Notes: a model not told the origin generated them from the sequence alone. Shown: positions 1 to 8,508, numbered from the stretch's first letter. The stretch: 64,000 nucleotides of DNA from Streptomyces sulfonofaciens (GCF_014656295.1 NZ_BNCD01000015.1:171874-235873), one strand, 5' to 3'. Numbers and translations are program-made.

Positions 1-233
1 GCGACGGCCGCCAGCAGGCCGAGCAGCAGCGGGTTGGTGGTGCGCGAGGCTGCGGTGCCGAGGCCGATGGCCCACAGCCACCACGCCCCGGGGTGCAGCG
101 CGTTGCCGCGGTGCGCCGCGGACGGGCGCCAGCCGGACGGGCGGCCGCGTGCGCCCGCCCGGGGCCGCCCGGCGCGCTCGGCGTGCCCGGTGGCGGCCCG
201 CGCGGCCTGCACACGTCCGGTGGAGCGGGTCAT
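1..233 (-). CDS. EcfT/CbiQ-like energy-coupling factor transporter transmembrane protein, N-terminal part
   Basis: Leftward reading frame that starts at ATG 233 and runs off the left edge, so only about 77 residues are visible. The N-terminus is a basic, Arg/Ala/Gly-rich cytoplasmic leader. It is followed by a segment reading LHPGAWWLWAIGLGTAASRT and then NPLLLGLLAAV, which is the usual beginning of CbiQ/EcfT permeases. EcfT couples ATPases to a substrate-binding membrane subunit for uptake of vitamins or metals. It follows the secreted protein gene by 19 bases and is probably the third cistron of the operon starting at 2195. The family call rests on the first membrane segment only. The ATPases expected next would lie outside the window. 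Confidence 0.72.
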   Translation of the reverse strand, partial: MTRSTGRVQAARAATGHAERAGRPRAGARGRPSGWRPSAAHRGNALHPGAWWLWAIGLGTAASRTTNPLLLGLLAAV

Positions 234-252
234 GACCGCAACCCTCGCCCGG

Positions 253-951
253 TCAGTCGCGCCGCCGGCGGGCCTGCCAGACGGCGGCCACGCCCAGCAG
301 CGCCACGGCGCCGACACCGACGACGACACCTGCGGACGGTATGTGGTGGCCCGGCGCGGATGCGGCCGCAGCCGACGAGGACGGATGCGCACGCGGCCCG
401 CCGGCCGGCCTGGTGGCGGGGACCTGCTCGCCGCAGCCCGAGCGCGGATAGCCGGCGATCGCGCACAGCAGCGCGTGGCTGTCGTAGCGCAGCGGCTTGG
501 CGACCGCCGCCAGCGCCTCGGCGCTCGTCGCGTCCGGGCCGAGCCGTGCGCATGCGGTGCGCGGCGCCGGCGGCGTCTCGCCCGCGGGCGCGTCGGCCGC
601 GGTGCCGGGGTCGATCACGAGGGCGACGCGCTTGGTTCCGGGCTTCGCCGGCGTCCCCGAGCAGATCGCGGCGAAGCCGCCCGCGCCGCGCGGCTTCGCC
701 GAGTTCTGCGAGTCCTCGCTCACCGAGAACCGGAACCCCTGCACGTCGCCGTCCGAGGGGCGGGTCACCGACGGCCCCTGCGCGGCGTACGTCCACCCGC
801 CGCCGTCCCGCTCCCAGAACGACCAGTACCGGTACCCGGCGGCCCGCGCCGCCCCCGCGTCCGCGAGGCCCGCGGCGGCCAGCGAGCCGAGCAGGGCGAG
901 CAGGAGCAGCAGGCGGGCACCGGTCGGGTGCGCGGCGGCCCGCGGCGTCAT
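253..951 (-). CDS. small secreted, C-terminally anchored protein (resembles the family named after SCO2322)
   Basis: 232 residues. The start ATG 951 overlaps the stop of the upstream toroid protein (ATGA), which indicates translational coupling. A signal peptide (residues about 13-40, leucine-rich, ending AGAARAAG) is followed by a compact domain beginning YRYWSFWE, with GGWTYAAQGPS and five cysteines. A Ser/Ala-rich stalk leads to one C-terminal membrane segment (VVVGVGAVALLGVAAVW) and a basic tail (QARRRRD). It is therefore predicted to be extracellular and tethered to the membrane. Function is unknown. From memory it resembles a conserved actinomycete family labelled SCO2322. Its position between a toroid-fold protein and an EcfT gene suggests a substrate-capture or accessory role in uptake. 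Confidence 0.8.
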   Translation of the reverse strand: MTPRAAAHPTGARLLLLLALLGSLAAAGLADAGAARAAGYRYWSFWERDGGGWTYAAQGPSVTRPSDGDVQGFRFSVSEDSQNSAKPRGAGGFAAICSGTPAKPGTKRVALVIDPGTAADAPAGETPPAPRTACARLGPDATSAEALAAVAKPLRYDSHALLCAIAGYPRSGCGEQVPATRPAGGPRAHPSSSAAAASAPGHHIPSAGVVVGVGAVALLGVAAVWQARRRRD

Positions 952-2195
952 GGCCTGCGCCTCGTGCGCGTGCTGAGCAGCAGGCCGCCGCCGATGCCGG
1001 CGACCAGGCAGACCCCGACCACCCACCAGGTTCCCGGGCCGCCCGCGCCGCTCTTGCCCGCCGGCTCGCGGGAGTGTCCCGCGGGGCCCGCGGCGGGCTC
1101 CGCGGGCGCCGGGCCGGTCGCGTTCAGGGCGCGCACCAGGTCGGTGCCGCCGAAGTGCCGGGGGTCGGTGCCGGTGGCGTGCGCGGCGAAGATGAGCTGG
1201 GCGTAGGCGGCGGGGCCGGTCCGCTGCGCCCATGTGCCCGCGTGCTCCGCCAGCCAGTCGGCCGCCCGGCGTGCCGTACCGGTCCGGCCGGCCGCGGCGA
1301 GGGCCACGACGGCGTCCGCCGTGTTGCCGTAGTCGGGACTGTCGGCCGCGCCCGCCAGCGAGGCGACCAGGTGCGGGGTGCGCCTGAGCAGACCGCTCAG
1401 GTAGCCGGCGCCGTTGACAGCCGCCTGACGTGCCGTCAGCGCGCTGCCGTCCTTGCAGCCGGTCCCCTGTCGCGCGGCCGCCGGGCCCCCGCTCACCACC
1501 TGTCCCCGGCCGAACCCGCCCAGCACGCCCGCCGCGGTGGCGTCCGCATTGGCGGCGAGCTTGCCGGACTGCGCGTCCCGCAGCCCGAAGCCGCCGCCCT
1601 TCGCGCAGGGCAGGGCGAGCGCGGGCAGTGCGTCGTAGGCGGACTTGCCGCCCTTGGCGGACCGCACGTCCGCGGGCCGCTCGCCGGCGGCGGCCAGCGC
1701 GCCGACCACGATGCCGGTGGAGTTGGCGTCGCTGGGCAGGCCGGGCGTGTAGCCCCAGCCGCCGTCCGCGTTCTGCGCCGACCGCAGCCAGCGCACCGCC
1801 CCCTCGACGCTGGCACGGTGCCCGCCGAGCGCGGCCAGCGCCTGGACCGCGGCCGCCGTGGAGTTGCTGTCCACGGCCGTCTTCGCGGTGCAGTCCCGGC
1901 CGGTGTCGCTCCGGTACGCGGCGAAGCCGCCGTCCGCGCACTGCTGCCCGGTCAGCCAGCCGACCGCCCCGGCCGCCGGCCGCACCCCGGCGGTGTGCTG
2001 CGCGAGCAGCGCGTACGACTGCCGGAACACCCCGTCGTAGGTCGGATCGGAACGGCCGTACAGCCCGGCCGGCGGCGACGGTGGAGCGGACGTGGCGCCG
2101 GACGGCGGCGCGTCGTCGGCGACCGCGGCCGGGACGGCGGGCAGCGCGGTCGCGACGGCGGCTGCCAGGACCGCGGCACTGCGGCGAACGTTCAT
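948..2195 (-). CDS. secreted prenyltransferase/squalene-oxidase-repeat (alpha/alpha toroid) protein, membrane anchored
   Basis: 415 residues from ATG 2195, preceded by GGAGGGG. A signal peptide ends near AVADDAPPSG. The body carries repeated QxxDGGF/W motifs (QCADGGFAAYRS, QNADGGWGYTPG) typical of the prenyltransferase/squalene cyclase toroid. A Pro/Ala/Gly linker leads to a C-terminal membrane segment (WWVVGVCLVAGIGGGLLL) and an RTRRRP tail. No Asp-rich catalytic cluster of a cyclase is evident, so a binding rather than enzymatic role is possible. The same fold is used by eukaryotic cobalamin carriers (intrinsic factor, transcobalamin), and the downstream EcfT gene makes a surface cofactor-capture role plausible. 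That link is inference. The open frame extends upstream to 2285, but the ribosome binding site supports 2195. Confidence 0.82.
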   Translation of the reverse strand: MNVRRSAAVLAAAVATALPAVPAAVADDAPPSGATSAPPSPPAGLYGRSDPTYDGVFRQSYALLAQHTAGVRPAAGAVGWLTGQQCADGGFAAYRSDTGRDCTAKTAVDSNSTAAAVQALAALGGHRASVEGAVRWLRSAQNADGGWGYTPGLPSDANSTGIVVGALAAAGERPADVRSAKGGKSAYDALPALALPCAKGGGFGLRDAQSGKLAANADATAAGVLGGFGRGQVVSGGPAAARQGTGCKDGSALTARQAAVNGAGYLSGLLRRTPHLVASLAGAADSPDYGNTADAVVALAAAGRTGTARRAADWLAEHAGTWAQRTGPAAYAQLIFAAHATGTDPRHFGGTDLVRALNATGPAPAEPAAGPAGHSREPAGKSGAGGPGTWWVVGVCLVAGIGGGLLLSTRTRRRP

Positions 2196-2608
2196 GTCGG
2201 CGGGGCCCCTCCCTGCGGGGAGCCGGGCGCCCGGGCGCTGCGGCACCCGTGCTCCGGCTCCGTGAACCTCGACGGTGCCGGCCACCGGGGGACCGATGGC
2301 ACGAGCCGGTCACGGCCGGGCGAGGCGGTCCGGCCCACCGCCGTGGCGGCGCACGGATCGGCGTCTTCCCCGCCCGGGCGGAGCCGGGCGCTCGGGAAAC
2401 GGCCGGCGCCGGACACGTACCGGCGCCCCCTCACCCGGCGTGAGGACGACGTCCCACTCTACCGGCAGCCTCCGGGCACCCGGCCGGGCGGCGCGCGTGC
2501 ACGCCCCGGACGCCACCGCGCCCGGCGGCCCGTGCGGTGGCGGCCGTGCCGGACGACCTGTGCGGCACCCGGCCCGGCGGCCCGTGCGGCGGCCGTACGG
2601 CGCCCGGT
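2196..2608. other. 413-base upstream region of the EcfT operon
   Basis: No convincing gene. It lies between the 3' end of the TetR gene and the start of the toroid-protein gene and should contain the leftward operon promoter. A perfect 8-bp stem (GGCGCCGG, loop 7) sits at 2405-2427. The region was read for a cobalamin riboswitch because of the operon content, but the conserved GCCACTG and B12-box elements are not present in recognisable form. Confidence 0.5.
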
Positions 2609-3238
2609 TCAACCCCGCTGCGGGCCGGCCGGTTCGGAGGGGGCGAGCAGCCGGCAGACGGTCTCCAGGTCGGCGCGGACCTGGGCCGTCGCGGCACGGC
2701 CGGAGAGCCAGGCGATCAGGGCCGCGTGCCAGGTGTGCTCGATGACCCGGACCGCGGAGAGCTGGCCGGGCGCCGGGTCGCGCTCCTCGCCCATCGCGTC
2801 CAGGATGATCGCGGTGGTCCTGCGGTACACCTGGTCGACCTCGGCGTTCACCGAACGGTCCGCGAAGGTGAGCGCGCGGACCATGGCGTCGGCGAGGTAC
2901 GGCTCGCGCTGTAGCGCCCGGAAGGCCCGCATCAGCGTCTCGGCGACCCGTTCCGCGGGGCTCCCGCCGCCGGGCGGCCGCCGTCGGAGCGCCGCGTGCA
3001 ACTGGTCGAGGCGGTCCTGCATGGTCGCCACCAGCAGGTGCACCTTGGACGGGAAGTAGCGGTAGAGGGTGCCGAGCGCCACTCCGGACTCCTCGGCGAC
3101 CTCACGCATCTGCACCGCGTCGAAGCCGCCGAGCCCGGCCAGCCGCGCACTGGCGCCGAGGATGCGGCGGCGCCGCGCGGCCTGTCGCTCGGTCAGCGGC
3201 GCGGGAGCCGCGGCCACCGTGTCTGCCTCCGCTGTCAT
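2609..3238 (-). CDS. TetR-family repressor, KstR-like
   Basis: 209 residues from ATG 3238 with GGAG 8 bases upstream. An N-terminal helix-turn-helix (residues about 20-65) reads GGFDAVQMREVAEESGVALG, then TLYRYFPSKVHLLVATM. This is very close to the mycobacterial cholesterol-catabolism repressor KstR, and later segments (ADAMVRALTFADRS, NAEVDQVYRRT, AALIAWLSGRA) keep the likeness in the ligand-binding domain. KstR-type repressors bind TNNAACNNGTTNNA and are released by CoA thioesters. A perfect copy of that palindrome lies at 3477-3490, in front of the divergent glycosyltransferase operon. The gene therefore probably represses that operon and perhaps itself. An upstream in-frame ATG near 3271 exists but has a poorer leader. 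Confidence 0.85.
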   Translation of the reverse strand: MTAEADTVAAAPAPLTERQAARRRRILGASARLAGLGGFDAVQMREVAEESGVALGTLYRYFPSKVHLLVATMQDRLDQLHAALRRRPPGGGSPAERVAETLMRAFRALQREPYLADAMVRALTFADRSVNAEVDQVYRRTTAIILDAMGEERDPAPGQLSAVRVIEHTWHAALIAWLSGRAATAQVRADLETVCRLLAPSEPAGPQRG

Positions 3239-3476
3239 ATGTCCCGCTCCGTGACGGTCCTCGACGGTCATCCGGGCACGCGGCGGCGCTTCCCGGATCT
3301 GTGCTCCGTCAACGTATCCACGGCCTGCGCCCCCGCGCTGCCACCCGGCGCACGCGTCGCGCGCCCCGGCCTCGCCGCGCCGGTCGCGCCGGGCCCGCGG
3401 CCGTGGCACGGATCACCGCCGCCGCCCCGGGACGACGGGCCTACCTGCCGGTAGATTTGGGCCGGACGATCAAGTC

Positions 3477-3490
3477 TGAAACTTGTTCTA
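3477..3490. promoter_or_regulatory. KstR-type operator TGAAACTTGTTCTA
   Basis: The 14 bases match TNNAACNNGTTNNA at every fixed position. The site lies between the KstR-like repressor (start 3238) and the glycosyltransferase gene (start 3545), about 55 bases before the latter, where it would cover a promoter. The assignment joins a visible motif to knowledge of the KstR family. Binding itself is inferred. Confidence 0.75.
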
Positions 3491-3544
3491 GATTACCGCC
3501 CACGCGTAGTCTCGCCGTGGAGTGCCATGAGAAGGGGGCCAGGA

Positions 3545-5104
3545 GTGACCGCTGACGCCGATGAGGCGGGGCTTCCGGCGTCCGGGAGAGCGCAGGACGG
3601 CCCCCGGCCGGGCCCGGCGGCAGACGGCGGACGCCCGCTGCGTATCGCGCTCCTCACCTACAAGGGCAACCCCTACTGCGGCGGCCAGGGCGTGTACGTG
3701 CGCCACCTCTCGCGTGAACTCGCCCGCCTCGGCCACCGCGTGGAGGTCATCGGCGCGCAGCCGTACCCCGTGCTCGACCGCGTGGAGGGGGCGACCGGCG
3801 CGGGTGGGCCGACCCTGACCAGGCTGCCCAGCCTCGACCTCTACCGCCAGCCCGATCCGTTCCGCACGCCCGCGCGCGAGGAGTACCGCGACTGGATCGA
3901 CACGCTGGAAGTCGCGACGATGAAGACCGGAGGCTTCCCCGAGCCGCTGACCTTCTCCCTGCGCGCGGGCCGCCATCTGCGCGCCCGCCGCGGCGACTTC
4001 GACGTCGTGCACGACAACCAGACGCTGGGCTACGGCCTGCTGGGCGACCTCGGCGCACCGCTCGTCACCACCATCCACCACCCCATCACCGTCGACCGGC
4101 GCCTTGAGCTGGACGCGGCGGACAGCAGGCTGCGCCGGGCCTCGGTGCGCCGCTGGTACGCGTTCACGCGGATGCAGGGCCGGGTCGCGCGGCGGCTGCC
4201 GTCCGTGCTGACCGTCTCCGGGTCCTCGCGCCAGGAGATCGTCGAGCACCTGGGCGTACGTCCTGAGCGGATCAGCGTGGTGCACATCGGCGCGGACACC
4301 GACCGCTTCTCGCCCGATCCCTCGGTGCCGCAGGTGCCGGGCCGGATCGTGACCACCTCCAGCGCGGACGTCCCGCTGAAGGGCCTGGTCCACCTCGTCG
4401 AGGCACTCGCCGAGGTCCGCGCCGAGCACCCCGCGGCCCATCTGGTCGTGGTCGGCAAGCGCGCCGAGGACGGCCCGGTGGCCGGTGCCATCGAGCGGTA
4501 CGGCCTCAAGGACGCCGTCAGCTTCGTCAAGGGCATCACCGACGAGGAGCTGGCCGACCTCATCCGCGGCTCCCAGGTCGCCTGCGTGCCCTCCCTCTAC
4601 GAGGGCTTCTCCCTGCCCGCCGCCGAGGCCATGGCGACCGGCACCCCCCTGGTCGCCACCACCGGCGGCGCCATCCCGGAGGTCGCGGGACCGGACGGCG
4701 AGACCTGCCTCGCGGTGCCGCCCGGCGACGCGCCGGCGCTCGCCGCCGCGCTCGGCCGGCTGCTGGACGACGCCGGGCTGCGCGCCAGGCTCGGCGCGGC
4801 GGGCCGCGCCCGGGTGCTGGCCAGGTTCACCTGGGCGCGCGCCGCACAGGGCACGGTGGAGCGCTACCGGGAGGCGATGGACCGCGCGGCCGCCGGACGG
4901 TCGTCGCGCGCGGTCCACCCCGCGCAGCGCTCCGGTCCGGCCCGCCCAGTCCGGCCCCGCGTCCCGCAGCCGCCCGCTTCCGCGGCCGGGCGGGCGGGGC
5001 CGGCGCAGCCCGCCGCCGTCCAGCCGGCCCCCGCCCACCCCCACACCGACTCCGGCCGTCCCGCGGCCACCGGGACGCCCTCCGGGAGCAACCACTCATG
5101 CTGA
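3545..5104 (+). CDS. GT4-family glycosyltransferase
   Basis: 519 residues from GTG 3545, preceded by GAAGGGGG 7 bases upstream. An in-frame ATG at 3527 with GGAG is the alternative start. The N-terminal Rossmann domain opens with RIALLTYKGNPYCGGQGVYV, then RHLSRELARLGHRVEVIG, typical of retaining GT-B enzymes that face a nucleotide sugar. The C-terminal donor domain holds the family E-x7-E signature in PSLYEGFSLPAAEAMATGTP and ends near residue 450. The last 70 residues are a Pro/Ala/Arg-rich tail without a recognised domain. It is the first gene of a three-gene operon, overlaps the methyltransferase gene by 7 bases, and is probably controlled by the KstR-like repressor. The acceptor is unknown. 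Confidence 0.88.
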   Translation: MTADADEAGLPASGRAQDGPRPGPAADGGRPLRIALLTYKGNPYCGGQGVYVRHLSRELARLGHRVEVIGAQPYPVLDRVEGATGAGGPTLTRLPSLDLYRQPDPFRTPAREEYRDWIDTLEVATMKTGGFPEPLTFSLRAGRHLRARRGDFDVVHDNQTLGYGLLGDLGAPLVTTIHHPITVDRRLELDAADSRLRRASVRRWYAFTRMQGRVARRLPSVLTVSGSSRQEIVEHLGVRPERISVVHIGADTDRFSPDPSVPQVPGRIVTTSSADVPLKGLVHLVEALAEVRAEHPAAHLVVVGKRAEDGPVAGAIERYGLKDAVSFVKGITDEELADLIRGSQVACVPSLYEGFSLPAAEAMATGTPLVATTGGAIPEVAGPDGETCLAVPPGDAPALAAALGRLLDDAGLRARLGAAGRARVLARFTWARAAQGTVERYREAMDRAAAGRSSRAVHPAQRSGPARPVRPRVPQPPASAAGRAGPAQPAAVQPAPAHPHTDSGRPAATGTPSGSNHSC

Positions 5105-5829
5105 CCGTCGACTTCACCCGCTTCCCGCTCGCCGCGGGCGACCGCGTGCTCGACCTGGGCTGCGGCGCGGGACGGCACGCCTTCGAGTGCTACCGGCGCG
5201 GGGGGCGCGTGGTGGCACTCGACCGCAGCGCGGACGAGGTCCGCGAGGTCGCCTCGTGGTTCGCGGCGATGAAGGAGGCGGGCGAGGCCCCGGCGGGCGC
5301 CACCGCCACCGCAATGCAGGGCGACGCGCTCGCGCTGCCCTTCCCCGACGAGTCCTTCGACGTCGTGATCATCTCCGAGGTGATGGAGCACATCCCGGAC
5401 GACAAGGGTGTGCTCGCGGAGATGGTGCGGGTCCTGCGGCCCGGCGGCAGGATCGCCGTGACCGTGCCCCGGTACGGCCCCGAGAAGGTCTGCTGGACGC
5501 TCAGCGACGCCTACCACGAGGTCGAGGGCGGCCACATCCGCATCTACAAGGCCGACGAACTCCTCGGCAGGATCCGCGAGGCCGGTCTGAAGCCCTACGG
5601 CACCCACCACGCGCACGCGCTGCACTCGCCGTACTGGTGGCTGAAGTGCGCGTTCGGGGTGGACAACGACAAGGCCCTGCCGGTGCGCGCGTACCACAGG
5701 CTGCTGGTCTGGGACATCATGAAGAAGCCGCTGGCGACGCGGTTCGCCGAGCAACTGCTCAACCCGGTCGTCGGCAAGAGCTTCGTGGCCTACGCCACCA
5801 AGCCGCACCTGCCCGACACCGGGGTGTGA
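5098..5829 (+). CDS. class I SAM-dependent methyltransferase
   Basis: 243 residues from ATG 5098, which sits inside the last codons of the glycosyltransferase gene. Motif I is DRVLDLGCGAGRHAFE. The acidic end of beta-2 is VVALDRS, and motif IV/post-I appears as SFDVVIISEVMEHIPD followed by MVRVLRPGGRIAVTVPR, a Methyltransf_11-type layout. The C-terminal third (HSPYWWLKCAFGVDN) is aromatic-rich and may form the acceptor pocket. Tight coupling to a GT4 enzyme and a toroid-fold protein suggests methylation of the same glycosylated product. The substrate is not deducible. Confidence 0.88.
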   Translation: MLTVDFTRFPLAAGDRVLDLGCGAGRHAFECYRRGGRVVALDRSADEVREVASWFAAMKEAGEAPAGATATAMQGDALALPFPDESFDVVIISEVMEHIPDDKGVLAEMVRVLRPGGRIAVTVPRYGPEKVCWTLSDAYHEVEGGHIRIYKADELLGRIREAGLKPYGTHHAHALHSPYWWLKCAFGVDNDKALPVRAYHRLLVWDIMKKPLATRFAEQLLNPVVGKSFVAYATKPHLPDTGV

Positions 5830-6926
5830 GCGCGGTGCGCCGGCCCGAGAAGACCGAGCGCCTGGCACTGCCCGGCGTGCTCACCGGGCAGCAGGCCGCC
5901 GCCACCGTGCGCGCCCTCCTCGCCGTCCAGCGCCCGGACGGCGCCATACCGTGGTTCCGCGGCCACCACCTCGACCCCTGGGACCACACCGAGGCGGCCA
6001 TGGCCCTGGACGCGGCGGGCGAGCACGGCGCCGCCGCCCGCGCCTACGACTGGCTCGCCCGGCACCAGAACGAGGACGGCTCCTGGTACGCGGCCTATGC
6101 CGACGGCGACGCGACCGAGGTGGCGGACCACGGCCGGGAGAGCAACTTCTGCGCGTACCCCGCCGTCGGCGTCTGGCACCACTACCTGGCCACCGGGGAC
6201 GAGCGGTTCCTGGACCGGATGTGGCCCGTGGTGCGCGCCGCCGTCTCCTTCGTGCTGGAACTCCAGCAGCCCGGTGGGCAGATCGGCTGGAAGCGGGAGC
6301 CGGACGGGAGCGCCTGCACCGACGCGCTGCTCACCGGCTCCGCATCGATCCACCACGCCCTGCGCTGCGCCCTCGCCCTCGCCGGGCAGCGCGGCGAGCC
6401 GCAGCCCGACTGGGAGCTCGCGGTGGGCGCGCTGCGGCACGCCGTGCGGTGCCACCCGGAGCACTTCCTGGACAAGGGCCGCTACTCGATGGACTGGTAC
6501 TACCCCGTACTCGGCGGCGCCCTGAGCGGGGCCGAGGCCCGCTCCCGGATGGCGGAGGGGTGGGACCGCTTCGTCGTCGCCGGCCTCGGCGTGCGCTGCG
6601 TGGTGCCCAACCCCTGGGTGACCGGCGGCGAGTCCGCGGAACTCGCCCTGGCGCTGTGGGCGATGGGCGAGCCGGCGCGCGCCGTGGAGATCCTGCGCTC
6701 GATCCGGCACCTGCGCGACCCGGCCTCGGGCCTGTACTGGACGGGCTACGTCTACGCGGACCAGGCGGTGTGGCCCGAGGAGCTGACCACCTGGACCGCG
6801 GGAGCCGTGCTGCTCGCCGTCGCCGCACTCGGTGGCGACGAGGCGACCTGCGCGGTCTTCGGCGGCGCGGACCTGCCGGCCGGACTCGACCCCCAGTGCT
6901 GCGCGCAGGGTGTCCCGGACGGCTGA
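5826..6926 (+). CDS. prenyltransferase/squalene-cyclase-repeat (alpha/alpha toroid) protein, cytoplasmic
   Basis: 366 residues. GTG 5826 overlaps the methyltransferase stop (GTGA), so 5826 is preferred over GTG 5835. No signal peptide. Six-hairpin-type repeats are visible as QRPDGAIPWFRGHH, NEDGSWYAAYADGD, QQPGGQIGWKREPDG and RDPASGLYWTGY. The His-rich DPWDHTEAAMALDAAGE helix and WPEELTTWTAGAVLLA helix are also typical. It could be a glycosidase-like or cyclase-like toroid enzyme. There is no DXDD motif of triterpene cyclases. It is the third gene of the operon and likely acts on the same molecule as the GT and methyltransferase. Confidence 0.8.
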   Translation: MSAVRRPEKTERLALPGVLTGQQAAATVRALLAVQRPDGAIPWFRGHHLDPWDHTEAAMALDAAGEHGAAARAYDWLARHQNEDGSWYAAYADGDATEVADHGRESNFCAYPAVGVWHHYLATGDERFLDRMWPVVRAAVSFVLELQQPGGQIGWKREPDGSACTDALLTGSASIHHALRCALALAGQRGEPQPDWELAVGALRHAVRCHPEHFLDKGRYSMDWYYPVLGGALSGAEARSRMAEGWDRFVVAGLGVRCVVPNPWVTGGESAELALALWAMGEPARAVEILRSIRHLRDPASGLYWTGYVYADQAVWPEELTTWTAGAVLLAVAALGGDEATCAVFGGADLPAGLDPQCCAQGVPDG

Positions 6927-7014
6927 ACCGCCGGGCCGCCCGGGTGCACCGGGACACGCGCCGGCGCAGGCCGCCGTGCGCCGAGAGCAGGGCCCGCGGC
7001 GCGCGCCGGTGCGG

Positions 7015-7317
7015 TCAGTGCCGGTGGCGGTGCAGGCGGTGGGCGACCGCGTGGCCCACGAAGAGGTAGACCACGGCCGCAAGGCCGTAGCCGGCGACCA
7101 CGCGCGCCCATGCCTCGTCGAACGTGAAGAGGTCGTGCGACCAGCCCGCGAGCCAGTTCGCGGACTCACGGACGAGCTGGACCAGGTCGTTGCCGCGGTT
7201 CGCGTCCAGCAGGTACATCAGGATCCACAGACCGAGTATGAGGGCGAAGACGTCCGCAATGATCGCTATGACCGTCCCCGCCTGGTCCGAGCCGTTACGA
7301 TATCTAGACATGAACAT
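7015..7317 (-). CDS. small integral membrane protein
   Basis: About 100 residues. Two in-frame ATG codons at 7317 and 7311 are possible starts and neither has a clear ribosome binding site. Two membrane helices are visible (GTVIAIIADVFALILGLWILMYLL and ARVVAGYGLAAVVYLFVGHAVA), separated by a loop containing DLVQLVRESANWLAGWSHDL. The protein ends in a His/Arg-rich tail. Function unknown. It is an isolated cistron between the toroid-protein operon and a terminator at 7386. Confidence 0.72.
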   Translation of the reverse strand: MFMSRYRNGSDQAGTVIAIIADVFALILGLWILMYLLDANRGNDLVQLVRESANWLAGWSHDLFTFDEAWARVVAGYGLAAVVYLFVGHAVAHRLHRHRH

Positions 7318-7385
7318 GAGGGTTGCCCGCCCCCGCGGGGCGAAACCCTGACGCCCGGTCACCGCGCGGACCCGCACACGAGCAC

Positions 7386-7411
7386 GGCCCCCGTTCCGGG
7401 GAACGGGGGCC
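7386..7411 (-). terminator. hairpin terminator, 12-bp stem
   Basis: GGCCCCCGTTCC pairs with GGAACGGGGGCC across two bases. It lies 74 bases beyond the stop of the leftward membrane protein gene ending at 7485 and before the next leftward start at 7317. Confidence 0.8.
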
Positions 7412-7484
7412 GAAGCGCTCTCGACAGGACGCCGGCGACGGGACGCTCCGGCCGCGCGGCGGACGGAGCCCGGTCGATCCGGAC

Positions 7485-8321
7485 TCAGCCGCGCTGGATG
7501 CCTGTGGTGTCCTGGAGCACGCCGCGACGGCCGTCCTGCGTCTGCGCCACCAGGCCGGGGCCGCGCTGCTCCACCGCCAGGTACCAGGTGCCGGGCGCCA
7601 GCTCGGCGATCGGGGTCGGCGAGCCGTCCTCCGCGTAGAGCGGGCGCTGCACCGGCACCGCGAACCAGAACGGCGAGAAGTCACCGGGGGAGGGGGCGCC
7701 CTGCGTCTGCTGCGGGGCCTGGGCCTGGCCCTGGGCCTGCGGCTGGGGCTGCGGCTGCGCACCCTGCGGCTGGGGCTGCGCACCGTAGGGCTGCGGCTGT
7801 CCGGGGCCCGGCTGGCCGCCGTACGAGGGCTGGGGGCCGCCCGGGTAGCCGTACCCGGCGCCCGGCTGCATGCCGTACGGGGCGCTGACCGGGCGCGGGG
7901 CGCCGGTCAGCGGCGCCTGGAGGGCGGCGACCAGCGGGGTGGCGACCGCGGCGGCGGCGAGGACCAGGGCGGCGATGAGACCGAGGATGAGACCGGCACC
8001 GGCGTCCACGTTGTCGAGGTCGACGATCGTCCAGAACATCACCCACGCCACCAGGATGGTGAACCCGACGCCGAGCTGACCCAGTTCCAGGCCCGCGACC
8101 TTCCGCGGCTGGGGCAGGGAACGGCTCACGACGATCAGTGCCGCGCCGATGACACCGCCCATGTAGACACCGAGGCCGTTGCCCAGACCGTCCCACGCGT
8201 TCGGGACGTCGCCGCTGTAGCCCGAGGGTGCCGAGTAGTAGTCGAGGAACGAGGCGATGAACAGCAACACCGCTGCCGCGATCACCACGCCGTCGCCTCG
8301 CTTGAGGGAGCGGAAATTCAC
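7485..8321 (-). CDS. four-helix membrane protein with Gln/Pro-rich cytoplasmic tail (DUF5336-like)
   Basis: 278 residues from GTG 8321, with AAGGA about 7 bases upstream. The frame is open to 8447 but that leader looks non-coding. Four membrane helices occupy residues about 10-130 (GVVIAAAVLLFIASFLDYYS, VYMGGVIGAALIVVS, LGVGFTILVAWVMFWTIV, LILGLIAALVLAAAAVAT). A low-complexity region rich in PQPYGAQPQPQ repeats follows, encoded by imperfect tandem DNA repeats. The C-terminal 75 residues (FWFAVPVQRPLYAEDGSPTP, LAPGTWYLAVEQRG) look folded. The layout resembles actinobacterial DUF5336 proteins. Function unknown. Confidence 0.82.
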   Translation of the reverse strand: MNFRSLKRGDGVVIAAAVLLFIASFLDYYSAPSGYSGDVPNAWDGLGNGLGVYMGGVIGAALIVVSRSLPQPRKVAGLELGQLGVGFTILVAWVMFWTIVDLDNVDAGAGLILGLIAALVLAAAAVATPLVAALQAPLTGAPRPVSAPYGMQPGAGYGYPGGPQPSYGGQPGPGQPQPYGAQPQPQGAQPQPQPQAQGQAQAPQQTQGAPSPGDFSPFWFAVPVQRPLYAEDGSPTPIAELAPGTWYLAVEQRGPGLVAQTQDGRRGVLQDTTGIQRG

Positions 8322-8508
8322 TTCAGGTCCTTCGTCAGTCGTCTCATCGGTCGCTGGTGGGCGTCGCTGTCGCTCGTCACTCGCGGTGGCAGGTCTCGGG
8401 GGACTGCGGTGGCCGCGGGGTTGCGAAGCGCGGGGGTGGCCCCCCATCGTAGGGGCGACACTATCGTCATCATGGTGAAGGTGTCTGCCCGGTCATGGGC
8501 TTGTGACC

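Noticed and set aside
253..2313. Many long frames such as 253-2313 (reverse) and 93-3059 (forward)
   Set aside because: They overlap real genes in other frames, are dominated by Arg, Pro and Ala and show no domain motifs. They are a by-product of high GC.
2196..2480. Cobalamin riboswitch before the EcfT operon
   Set aside because: The stem at 2405-2427 and a loosely similar GGGCCGGACCGCC segment are present, but the conserved GCCACTG and B12-box sequences and spacing are not.
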